DNA of 5,764 bases from Deltaproteobacteria bacterium (GTDB lineage: Bacteria; Myxococcota; B64-G9). Shown here in pieces: positions 1 to 5,611 of the stretch. The notes under the pieces are model-generated. The model saw only the letters and a program-made list of their open reading frames with translations, had not been told where the DNA came from and did not search any database. Location of the stretch: the NCBI GenBank assembly GCA_030591745.1, contig JAUVAM010000289.1:1-5764 (forward strand). The letters are read 5' to 3'. A program made the translations under genes and the position numbers. Positions within the stretch are counted from its first letter, which is position 1. Each line of letters begins with the position of its first letter.

Positions 1-1238
1 GAAGCCCCGATGGGGTGGCCACGCGATTCCAGGCCGCCACTGGTGTTTATGGGGATTTTGCCGCCGATGCGCGTTTCGTTTTCCTGGGCCAATACACCGC
101 CCTCACCGAAGGGACAGAATCCGAGGTTTTCCGCCTGATGCAATTCCCCATAGGCTGTTGCATCGTGCACCTCGGCGAGATCCATGTCTTCAGGCCCCGT
201 TCCTGATATTTCGTAAGCCAATTTGCTCAGGCGCTTGCCTATGTCCTCTTCGTCCCGTTCGCGCGCGCGACCCGAGCCCAGCACCGAAGCGCGTACTTCG
301 ACGGCCTGCGAGGCCAGGCCCAAGCGCTTCACCGTTTTTGCGTCAGCCAAGATTGCAGACGCCGCACCATCACCCACCGGTGCGCACATAGAGCGAGTCA
401 GCGGCCAGGTGACCAATCTATCGGACAGGACTTCGGCCACGGACATCTCGAAGCGGTACTGTGCATTGGGGTTGAGCGAGGAATGAAAGTGGTTCTTGGA
501 CGCGATGGTCGCCAATTGCTCGATGGTGCTGCCGTATTCGCGCATGTGGCGACGCGCTTCAAATCCGTACACGTCCATGAATGGCGAGTGGTCGCCGCCG
601 AGGCCGGCTTTTCTCATCTTCCGAAGCACATCATAGCCCATGCTCTCGCCGATACGAACAGCGACAGCCGCGGCGTCACGGGTGGCCTTGAGCCTGTCTC
701 GAATGCTCTTCTTCTTACTCCCTTTTTTGGCGCTTTTCTTGTGGGCATATTTTTCGAGATGCGCCTGCATGGCATATTGTTCCGCTTCGGTCAGGTCAAA
801 TTCGCTCAGATCGTCCAACATGGCCGACAAGTGACCCACGTCAAGGCCGGTCAAAAAGCTCGAAAAGACGAGCGATCGATTGCGGTCGTAGATTTTTTCA
901 GCACCCAAAGCCATGGTGATGTCATAGGCGCCCGAGGCCACGCCAAGCCATGCGTTGTGGAAGGCCGTGGCGCCGCCGGCGCAGGCATTTTCGACATTGG
1001 TGATGGGTATGGAGTCGATCCCTAAGGGCCGTAAGGCCACCTGTCCCCGAATGCAGACCTGGCGCCCGTACTCACCCCATGCCGAATTGGAAAACCAAAG
1101 GGCTTGTAGCTCCTTCTTGTCCAATCCGGCCTCGGCCAGACATGGCAGGACCGTCATGGCCGAAAGATCGCTGATGGTCTCGTCGAGGTACCTGCCGAAG
1201 CGAATGGTGTCGGCCGCAATGATATATACCTTTCGCAC
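1..1238 (-). CDS. SCP-x-type thiolase (acetyl-CoA C-acyltransferase family), 3' end beyond window
   Basis: Thiolases condense or cleave acyl-CoAs through a covalent acyl-cysteine. 412 residues are visible and no stop is reached before the left edge. The nucleophile lies in NVENACAGGA (Cys86). The family block EVHDATAYGELHQAENLGFC is at 356-375 (His358). The C-terminal signature NTSGGLESRGHPIGA is at 398-412 with catalytic base His408. About 30 residues, including the second active-site cysteine, should lie to the left. The GTG at 1238-1236 was chosen because an AGGAG site lies 5 nt upstream and the protein then begins in register with the family (MRKVYIIAADTIRFGR). An unusual lysine-rich stretch occupies residues about 163-184. 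It is the last visible gene of the operon, 15 nt after the CooC-like gene. SCP-x thiolases of this kind often need a DUF35 Zn-ribbon/OB partner, as in BbsAB of anaerobic toluene degradation. That partner, if present, would be to the left. The substrate cannot be told from sequence. Confidence 0.93.
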   Translation of the reverse strand, partial: MRKVYIIAADTIRFGRYLDETISDLSAMTVLPCLAEAGLDKKELQALWFSNSAWGEYGRQVCIRGQVALRPLGIDSIPITNVENACAGGATAFHNAWLGVASGAYDITMALGAEKIYDRNRSLVFSSFLTGLDVGHLSAMLDDLSEFDLTEAEQYAMQAHLEKYAHKKSAKKGSKKKSIRDRLKATRDAAAVAVRIGESMGYDVLRKMRKAGLGGDHSPFMDVYGFEARRHMREYGSTIEQLATIASKNHFHSSLNPNAQYRFEMSVAEVLSDRLVTWPLTRSMCAPVGDGAASAILADAKTVKRLGLASQAVEVRASVLGSGRARERDEEDIGKRLSKLAYEISGTGPEDMDLAEVHDATAYGELHQAENLGFCPFGEGGVLAQENETRIGGKIPINTSGGLESRGHPIGA

Positions 1239-1243
1239 GCTGT

Positions 1244-1248
1244 CTCCT
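1244..1248 (-). promoter_or_regulatory. Ribosome binding site of the thiolase gene
   Basis: On the minus strand AGGAG is followed by ACAGC and then GTG. The 5-nt spacing supports the GTG start at 1238. It lies in the 15-nt gap after the TGA stop of the CooC-like gene. Confidence 0.75.
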
Positions 1249-1253
1249 GTGTG

Positions 1254-2024
1254 TCAGAAAATGTTCAGGCGCTCTAAGAAATCTGCAACATCATTCATTG
1301 CAGCAGAATTTCCATCCATTGCCAAAAGAGAATCCCCACGCAAATCCGCCAAGGCCACGTTTTCGTCACGACGAATAAGCCCCAGGTTTTCAGCACCCGA
1401 CTCGGCCAGCATATCGCAGAGATTCGTGTCCGCGGATGAGACCGCATTAAACACCACGCCGGTCTTTGTGGGCGTCAGGCCGGGCACCTTGTCCATCATG
1501 GAGATGATCATCAAGGCGGTCTTCAGCCCCCGCACGGAGTTGTTGCTCACCACGATTGGGAACTGCACTGAATTGATGACTTGCCTGTTGACTTGCTCAA
1601 TGCCGGCCTCGGCATCGATCACAAGCACATCGAATTGCGAAGCAATCGACTTGATGGTTTTTCGCAAAAGCGTATTCAAGGGACAAAAGCAACCCAGGGT
1701 TTCGGTATAGCCCATGACCAAAAGGCCGAATTTCTCCTCCTCGTAGAGCGCCTCCATGAGCAGATAGTCGAGCGACAGGCTGAGGTCTTCTTTCTTTTTG
1801 TCTGTTTTTGAGTCCTTTGCCTTTGAGATGATTTCCTCGCGCGCCTGGCCGATCGTGACGAAGCGGTCGATATCGAGGGCATTGGCCAATCCCATGGCGG
1901 GATCCGCATCGATGAACAGGACGCGTAGGCCCTTCTCGATGCAGATCTTTCCGGCCAAAGCGGACAAGACCGTCTTGCCGACTCCACCCTTGCCCAGAAA
2001 CGCCAAAATCTTCGTTCGGCTCAC
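1254..2024 (-). CDS. CooC-like MinD/ParA-family ATPase (nickel-insertion or metallocluster maturation type)
   Basis: CooC proteins are SIMIBI P-loop ATPases that dimerise on ATP and deliver nickel to carbon monoxide dehydrogenase; relatives serve ACS. The 256 residues carry the deviant Walker A GKGGVGKT (11-18, signature Lys12), a switch I region DADPAMGL (39-46), a SLDYLLMEALYEEEKFGLLV stretch, the metal-binding GCFCPLNTLLR with Cys112-x-Cys114, and the Walker B/switch II block VLVIDAEAGIE (133-143). The CxC has the same spacing, and from memory the same numbering, as the nickel-binding pair of Carboxydothermus CooC1. Family members usually have EAGxEH here, but this protein has EAGIEQ. The GTG at 2024 is preferred over the ATG at 2063 because it has an AGGAGG site 5 nt upstream and removes an extra 13-residue tail. 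It overlaps the preceding stop as GTGA. No CODH gene is in the window, so the client metalloprotein is unknown. Confidence 0.9.
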   Translation of the reverse strand: MSRTKILAFLGKGGVGKTVLSALAGKICIEKGLRVLFIDADPAMGLANALDIDRFVTIGQAREEIISKAKDSKTDKKKEDLSLSLDYLLMEALYEEEKFGLLVMGYTETLGCFCPLNTLLRKTIKSIASQFDVLVIDAEAGIEQVNRQVINSVQFPIVVSNNSVRGLKTALMIISMMDKVPGLTPTKTGVVFNAVSSADTNLCDMLAESGAENLGLIRRDENVALADLRGDSLLAMDGNSAAMNDVADFLERLNIF

Positions 2025-2770
2025 GAATTCCTCCTGACGATCAGATCCCGGATGATATCGCAAGTCTCCTGTTCATCACAGGCCGAGCAGTCCAAATCAT
2101 CGCAGGAGATCAGACCGTTATCCTCGAAGACCAGCTTTTCGTTGTCGCCGGATATGATTCGGGCCTGTAGAGAAATGCGATCCATTTCCTTAAGTAGATC
2201 ATTTTCCCCGGACACCAGAACGACCCGAAGCGCCCGCAGTTCAGGCACGGCCTGTTGGTAGGCGAGCGCGAGGCATTGCCCCAGGGCCGACATGGAAAAT
2301 TCCTTGGCCAACAAATCGCGATGCAGTCTGACCCAAAGTTTCCCGGGCATGCTGCGCCCCATGTAGCCGGGCAAACGGTTGGAGAGGTTTTTTAGCGACT
2401 GGAAATTCGGGCCGGTGGGGTCGAAACCCGCATCGACCTGAACCATGATGAGCAGTCCGAAGGCAAGGGCTTCGCCACGAGCCGAAGTGAAATCCCGACC
2501 GGCGATCTGTATTCCCTCTTCGAGCAGGCCTTCTTTCGTTGTCCACAACAGACTACTCACCGAAGCCAGGCCCGGCGCGCCAAGCTCCAGGCCTGTGTCC
2601 TCGGCGGTGACGATCACGGGCCTTGCTTGTTTGTCGGAGGCGTTTCGAAACCCCAAGCGGGCGGGCTCTGCTCCATGGTCCAGGGGCAGGGTGGAAAACC
2701 GCGATTCTTGCCCCATCCAGGACATGACACGCTCGATGAGCAAGGAATGTTCATTCAGGCCCGCCGTCAT
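2021..2770 (-). CDS. Stand-alone ACS (CODH/ACS beta subunit) middle-domain-like protein with four-Cys tail
   Basis: The 249 residues resemble the middle domain of acetyl-CoA synthase, compared with Moorella AcsB recalled from memory. LELGAPGLASVSSLLWTTKE (61-80) fits VEMGGNRTPAFELVRTVSES. IQIAGRDFTSARGE (87-100) fits IEVIGPDIDQIPEG. KLWVRLHRDLLAKEFSMSAL (144-163) fits INWLRVSKDAVAKGFRFKNY, followed by a similar VPELRALRVVLVSGE segment. The N-terminal CO/CODH-contacting domain and the C-terminal A-cluster domain are absent. Where the A-cluster domain would begin there is instead a tail with Cys223-x4-Cys228-x2-Cys231-x5-Cys237 that could hold an Fe-S cluster or metal. It is soluble, with no signal or membrane segment. 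Its ATG overlaps the stop of the upstream activator gene (ATGA) and its TGA overlaps the CooC-like start. Function is unknown; a docking or scaffold role in metalloenzyme activation is an inference. A remote annotation such as 'acetyl-CoA synthase subunit' would overstate it. Confidence 0.75.
   Translation of the reverse strand: MTAGLNEHSLLIERVMSWMGQESRFSTLPLDHGAEPARLGFRNASDKQARPVIVTAEDTGLELGAPGLASVSSLLWTTKEGLLEEGIQIAGRDFTSARGEALAFGLLIMVQVDAGFDPTGPNFQSLKNLSNRLPGYMGRSMPGKLWVRLHRDLLAKEFSMSALGQCLALAYQQAVPELRALRVVLVSGENDLLKEMDRISLQARIISGDNEKLVFEDNGLISCDDLDCSACDEQETCDIIRDLIVRRNS
2030..2035 (-). promoter_or_regulatory. Consensus ribosome binding site deciding the CooC-like start
   Basis: The minus strand reads AGGAGG, then AATTC, then GTG (2024-2022). 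This is the strongest Shine-Dalgarno in the operon. It lies inside the last codons of the upstream gene, so it allows independent initiation in addition to coupling through the GTGA overlap. Confidence 0.8.
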
Positions 2771-3540
2771 TTCCCACCACCCGCAAGCCGTGCCGCCCCG
2801 TAAGCCCCCAAAAGGCGGCTGTCGAGGGGAAAGGTCGACACCTGTTCATCGAGCTCTAAGCTCAGCATTTCCACAAAGGCCGGCAAGGCGCTGACGCCTC
2901 CGGTCACGGCATATGGCAATGGAGCCCCCAGGCCACGCAGCAGAGTCGCGGACTTTTGGGCAATGGAAACGAGCACACCCGCAACAATGTCTGCCGAATT
3001 TTGCCCTTGGTTGATCATGCTGATCACATTGCTTTCGGCAAAGACCGCGCATTGATTGGCCATCGGCAGGGGGTCTTCTGACTTTTGTAGCTCGGATTGA
3101 ATCTGCTCAAAGGAAAGTCCAAGCGCGCTGGAGACGACCTCGAGCAAGCGACCCGAGCCGGTGGCGCATTTTTCGACAAGCGCTGTTTCCTCTACGCGGC
3201 CCGCGGCGTCAAGGCTTGCCACCGAGATGAAAAGTCCGCCCACGTCCACGATCGACCGGACCTCGGGCATCAGGGCTTTTGCTCCCGCGGCAACACAGGC
3301 CGAACTCGGCAGGCACAGGTTGGCCTTTTTTACATGCCGCGCGCCATATCCGGTTGCCGCTATTTTTTCTATTTTACGGCGACTGATGCCTGCGCTGCCC
3401 AGAACCTTGTCGAGTGAATCCTTGACGATCCCATCGAAGCGCAGACCCATCCTGACACAATCGTCGGCGATCAATTGCCCGCCATCCAGCAGGCAAGTCT
3501 TGATGAAGCGAGTTCCAACATCCACGCCGACGCAGATCAT
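2767..3540 (-). CDS. BadF/BadG/BcrA/BcrD-family ATPase, divergent second activator subunit
   Basis: Members of this ASKHA-fold family (HgdC, BcrA/BcrD, BadF/BadG) hydrolyse ATP to push an electron from a dimer-bridging [4Fe-4S] cluster into a dehydratase or benzoyl-CoA reductase. The 257 residues show phosphate-1 motif GVDVGTRFIK (5-14), ATGYGARH (62-69), cluster cysteines in VEKCATGSGR (Cys125) and ANQCAVFAES (Cys164), the adenosine-site motif AVTGGVS (211-217) and LGAYGAA near the C-terminus. The phosphate-2 motif is degenerate: VDVGGLFIS (98-106) replaces the usual DIGGQDxK. The ATG at 3540-3538 gives an N-terminus in register with the upstream paralogue; the open frame continues to 3849, but that part is a shadow of the neighbouring gene. 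GAGGGA abuts the ATG too closely for a normal ribosome binding site, so coupling to the gene ending 5 nt upstream is likely. It probably forms a heterodimer with that neighbour. The client enzyme is unseen. Confidence 0.9.
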   Translation of the reverse strand: MICVGVDVGTRFIKTCLLDGGQLIADDCVRMGLRFDGIVKDSLDKVLGSAGISRRKIEKIAATGYGARHVKKANLCLPSSACVAAGAKALMPEVRSIVDVGGLFISVASLDAAGRVEETALVEKCATGSGRLLEVVSSALGLSFEQIQSELQKSEDPLPMANQCAVFAESNVISMINQGQNSADIVAGVLVSIAQKSATLLRGLGAPLPYAVTGGVSALPAFVEMLSLELDEQVSTFPLDSRLLGAYGAARLAGGGK

Positions 3541-3545
3541 TCCCT

Positions 3546-4337
3546 CTAAGCGCCTTTCTTGGTGCCGACCGCGCGCTCGGCAAAAACAGCCGCGCCATAG
3601 GCACCGACCATCTGTGGATTGATGGGCAGATCTACGAAGATCACCCCTAAGTGACCCGCGAGTCTCTCGATCACGCCTGAGTTTTTGGCCACGCCGCCGG
3701 TGACACAAACCCGCTCTTCGAGGCCCACGGATTTCGCGAGGCCGGCAACACGCCTCGCCACCGCGTCGCAGATGCCGGCCGCGATGTCTTTTTGTTTTTC
3801 CTTTTCGAGCATGCGGTCGATGACTTCGAGTTCCATGAAAATGCTGCACTTGTTGGTGATATTGACAGGTTTTCTTGATTTTCGGGCCAAGGCCCCGAGT
3901 TCTGAAAGCTCCACTTCGATGGTGCCGGCCAAGACTTCAAGGCAGCGACCGGTCCCCGCCGCGCATTTATCGTTCATGGCGAAGTCCTGAACGCCACCTT
4001 TCGCATCGACGGCGATCACCTTGCAGTCCTGACCCCCAATGTCGAGGATCGTCCGAATCGATTCGTCGAGACAATGCGCGCCCAGGCCGTGACAGGAAAT
4101 CTCGCTCATGTTCATGTCGGCCGCGGCGACCTTTTGTCTGCCGTAACCGGTGGCACAGCAACAATCCAAGTCCTTGCCGGAAAGACCGCCCACCACCAGG
4201 GTTTTTTTCAGTATCGAGGCCGCCGACGCACTCGCATCGGCACCCACCGGCTCGAGGCAGGCGGCCACTTGCCGGCCGTCTCGAAGAATCACCGCCTTGG
4301 CGGTGAGGGAGCCAATGTCACATCCGGCGACCAACAT
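3546..4337 (-). CDS. BadF/BadG/BcrA/BcrD-family ATPase, HgdC/BcrD-like activator of 2-hydroxyacyl-CoA dehydratase or benzoyl-CoA reductase
   Basis: This is a canonical activator of 263 residues, close to the roughly 260 of Acidaminococcus HgdC. Visible motifs are CDIGSLTAK (6-14, phosphate 1), CATGYGRQ (61-68), SCHG (81-84), LDIGGQDCKVI (98-108, intact phosphate 2), NDKCAAGTGR (122-131) with Cys125, NKCSIF with Cys164, VTGGVAKN (212-219) and GAYGAA (245-250). The two cysteines per subunit are what bridges a [4Fe-4S] cluster between two monomers in this family. It is the first gene of the operon, about 41 nt after the predicted transcription start. The Shine-Dalgarno before its ATG is weak (only CGGA). 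It is followed after 5 nt by a divergent paralogue, as with the paired ATPase subunits of class I benzoyl-CoA reductases, although those are often larger. No BcrB/BcrC- or HgdA/HgdB-like subunit is in view, so the partner enzyme remains open. Confidence 0.94.
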   Translation of the reverse strand: MLVAGCDIGSLTAKAVILRDGRQVAACLEPVGADASASAASILKKTLVVGGLSGKDLDCCCATGYGRQKVAAADMNMSEISCHGLGAHCLDESIRTILDIGGQDCKVIAVDAKGGVQDFAMNDKCAAGTGRCLEVLAGTIEVELSELGALARKSRKPVNITNKCSIFMELEVIDRMLEKEKQKDIAAGICDAVARRVAGLAKSVGLEERVCVTGGVAKNSGVIERLAGHLGVIFVDLPINPQMVGAYGAAVFAERAVGTKKGA

Positions 4338-4385
4338 GATCCGAATGATCGCTTGGAAAGTAGTTCGGTTGAGTCATCTGCACCG

Positions 4386-4414
4386 TTTATCGTTTGGATT
4401 CAGAAGCTTGTCAA
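4386..4414 (-). promoter_or_regulatory. Sigma70-type promoter of the activator/ACS-like/CooC/thiolase operon
   Basis: The minus strand has a perfect TTGACA (4414-4409), a 17-nt spacer and GATAAA (4391-4386; 4 of 6 matches to TATAAT). Transcription would start near 4379, leaving a leader of about 41 nt before the ATG at 4337. It lies in the 152-bp gap between the operon and the stop codon of the upstream minus-strand frame, so the operon need not rely on read-through. No clear operator palindrome overlaps it. Confidence 0.6.
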
Positions 4415-4489
4415 GGCGGGTTGGGCCCTGCGCGGATACCGATGTTGTCTTTTGCCGGACCAGGATCCCCCACCCAGTCGATTGACGTG

Positions 4490-5206
4490 CTACCAGCCGA
4501 CGACTGTGACGTCGTCGACCTTCCAGGTGTTGGTAGTGGAAAACCGGACCCAGAAGGCTGGCGCGCCAGACACCTCGGCGGACAGGTCGACAGCATCGCG
4601 CTGGCCAATGTACCCGATGAGAAAGGTCGCCATCGGTACCCAGGCCACCCCGTCGGTGGAGACCTGGACCTCGACATCGGCGTACAGCGGGTCATCGACG
4701 TAGACCTCGTGGTCGAAAAATAGCCAGACGGAGGCGTGGGAGGTGGCGGAGAGGGGTGGTGTGTCCAGCAGTTCGGCGTCGCCGATCCACGGAGCGACGT
4801 TTCCCTTTGCATGGCCCCCACCGGATGCGCTGCCGGTGGTGTTCAAGCCGCAGTTGCCAGGACTAGCGTCGCAGAAGCCCCAGGTGTAGCCGTCCGCCGC
4901 GGCGTCGGTCACGGTCCAGCCAGGGGGGATCTGGGCGTCGAAGGTCTCGTGGAGGAGCAGCGTGGCCCCGCAGTTGGCGTCCGCCCCTCCCGGGGTGCCC
5001 AGATCGCCGCTGCCGTATGGTGCGATGCTGCTGCACCAGAACGCGGGGTTGTCGTTGAGACCGTGGCCAGGCAGGCCGCCCGAAAACAGGCGCAGCAGCG
5101 ACTCGATCAACCCGAGCAGGCCGCCCACAAGGCCGTCGAGTTGGCCAGGGTGGCATTGGAGAGTAGGGGCTTCGGGCCCGTGACCGCCACTCGATGGCTC
5201 GACCAA
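4490..5206 (-). CDS. C-terminal part of a secreted-type protein: lamin-tail-like end plus choice-of-anchor-J/MAM-like domain (5' part probably lost)
   Basis: Of 238 possible residues, about 51-80 (NDNPAFWCSSIAPYGSGDLG, then TPGGADANCG) match the typical C-terminal end of bacterial lamin-tail domains. Residues 83 to the end form a MAM-like beta-sandwich: it opens with LHETFDAQIPPGWTVTD, has the WLFFDHEVYVDDPLYADVEV core strands, and closes with VRFSTTNTWKVDDVTVVGW. Such domains occur in large exported or surface proteins. Four cysteines (58, 79, 112, 119) would suit an oxidising extracytoplasmic compartment. No signal peptide is present, and residues 1-49 look like the antisense of another coding frame rather than more lamin-tail domain. 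The true reading frame is therefore probably truncated near 5059, and the ATG at 5206 is only the longest open start. By eye, base composition is more G+C-rich than in the operon. It is unrelated in function to the operon downstream. Domain calls rest on recognised patterns, not a search. Confidence 0.6.
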   Translation of the reverse strand: MVEPSSGGHGPEAPTLQCHPGQLDGLVGGLLGLIESLLRLFSGGLPGHGLNDNPAFWCSSIAPYGSGDLGTPGGADANCGATLLLHETFDAQIPPGWTVTDAAADGYTWGFCDASPGNCGLNTTGSASGGGHAKGNVAPWIGDAELLDTPPLSATSHASVWLFFDHEVYVDDPLYADVEVQVSTDGVAWVPMATFLIGYIGQRDAVDLSAEVSGAPAFWVRFSTTNTWKVDDVTVVGW

Positions 5207-5368
5207 GCGCTCTGCTCAATGGCCACCCGTGGCCTGGAAGCCTACCGTCTCGCCACATGTTGCCTCGCCGACAAAGAATCGGACCCGCGCGTGCTGACCT
5301 GGATGATCGAGCGTATCGAAGCGGCACGCCCTCTGCCTCGTTCGCTGAAAGAGGATCTGATCCTCTGA
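5063..5368 (+). pseudogene. C-terminal fragment of an unidentified protein
   Basis: From a GTG at 5063 the plus strand encodes 101 residues ending at TGA 5366-5368. It is a well-behaved, predicted soluble, helical sequence: Ala/Gln/Arg-rich at first (RQAARKQAQQRLDQPEQAAH), then a segment around RWLDQAL and YRLATCCLADKESDPRVLTW, ending RIEAARPLPRSLKEDLIL. The open frame extends left to 4736, but that part is the antisense of the anchor-J domain. Coding character therefore seems to begin at about the point where the minus-strand homology stops. I do not recognise the family. The highly charged C-terminus would fit a DNA-associated or mobile-element protein, but that is a guess. No convincing ribosome binding site precedes the GTG. 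It overlaps the 5' end of the minus-strand frame; both cannot be fully real. Confidence 0.4.
5350..5366. repeat. 17-bp palindrome at the end of the plus-strand fragment
   Basis: AGAGGATC and GATCCTCT flank a single central T (5358), giving perfect 8-bp arms. It ends at the first base of the TGA stop. There is no T-tract after it and the loop would be very tight, so it is not a good intrinsic terminator. It could be a protein-binding site or a chance result of the codons for KEDLIL. Confidence 0.5.
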
Positions 5369-5584
5369 TACCTGAAAGGCTCGGTCATCCGGACACACGT
5401 AGTGGCTCCGCAGCCCGGATATCATCGAGTGACAGGGGGTGGCCTCTGTCCTGAACCCCAGAGAAAATTATCCCCGTAATGAGTTGGCCTGTGTTACGCT
5501 CTCCGAGTCTGAAAACCGGTGCCGGTCACGCGACTTGGATGTGACTTGATAACCGGATCGATGTGGCGGATCGGCACACCAAGT

Positions 5585-5599
5585 GCCCCCGATAGGGGC
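5585..5599 (+). other. Small GC hairpin just upstream of a Shine-Dalgarno
   Basis: GCCCC (5585-5589) pairs with GGGGC (5595-5599) around a CGATA loop. It ends one base before the AGGAGG at 5601-5606. Such a stem could affect access to the ribosome binding site, but it is short and may be chance. Confidence 0.35.
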
Positions 5600-5611
5600 G
5601 AGGAGGCGCGC

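Noticed and set aside
955..1710. Long plus-strand open frame across the thiolase and CooC-like genes
   Set aside because: It lies opposite two well-supported genes and its product has no family features; it is an antisense shadow.
1254..2063. ATG start at 2063 for the CooC-like gene
   Set aside because: It adds 13 residues not expected before the Walker A region. The GTG at 2024 has a consensus AGGAGG at ideal distance and a GTGA overlap.
2021..2770. Calling the ACS-like protein a catalytic acetyl-CoA synthase
   Set aside because: The A-cluster domain, with its Cys-Gly-Cys nickel site and Fe-S ligands, and the N-terminal domain are both missing.
2767..3849. Extending the second activator to an ATG at 3849 (360 residues)
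   Set aside because: The extra 103 residues are Arg/His-rich shadow of the upstream activator's own frame. The ATG at 3540 puts all motifs in register with the paralogue.
2767..4337. Naming the ATPase pair bcrA/bcrD or badF/badG
   Set aside because: The family is clear, but no benzoyl-CoA reductase catalytic subunits are visible, and both proteins have the HgdC length rather than that of the larger subunit.
4074..4703. Plus-strand open frame over the operon start and the promoter
   Set aside because: It is the antisense of the first activator, runs through the promoter region, and has no recognisable motif.
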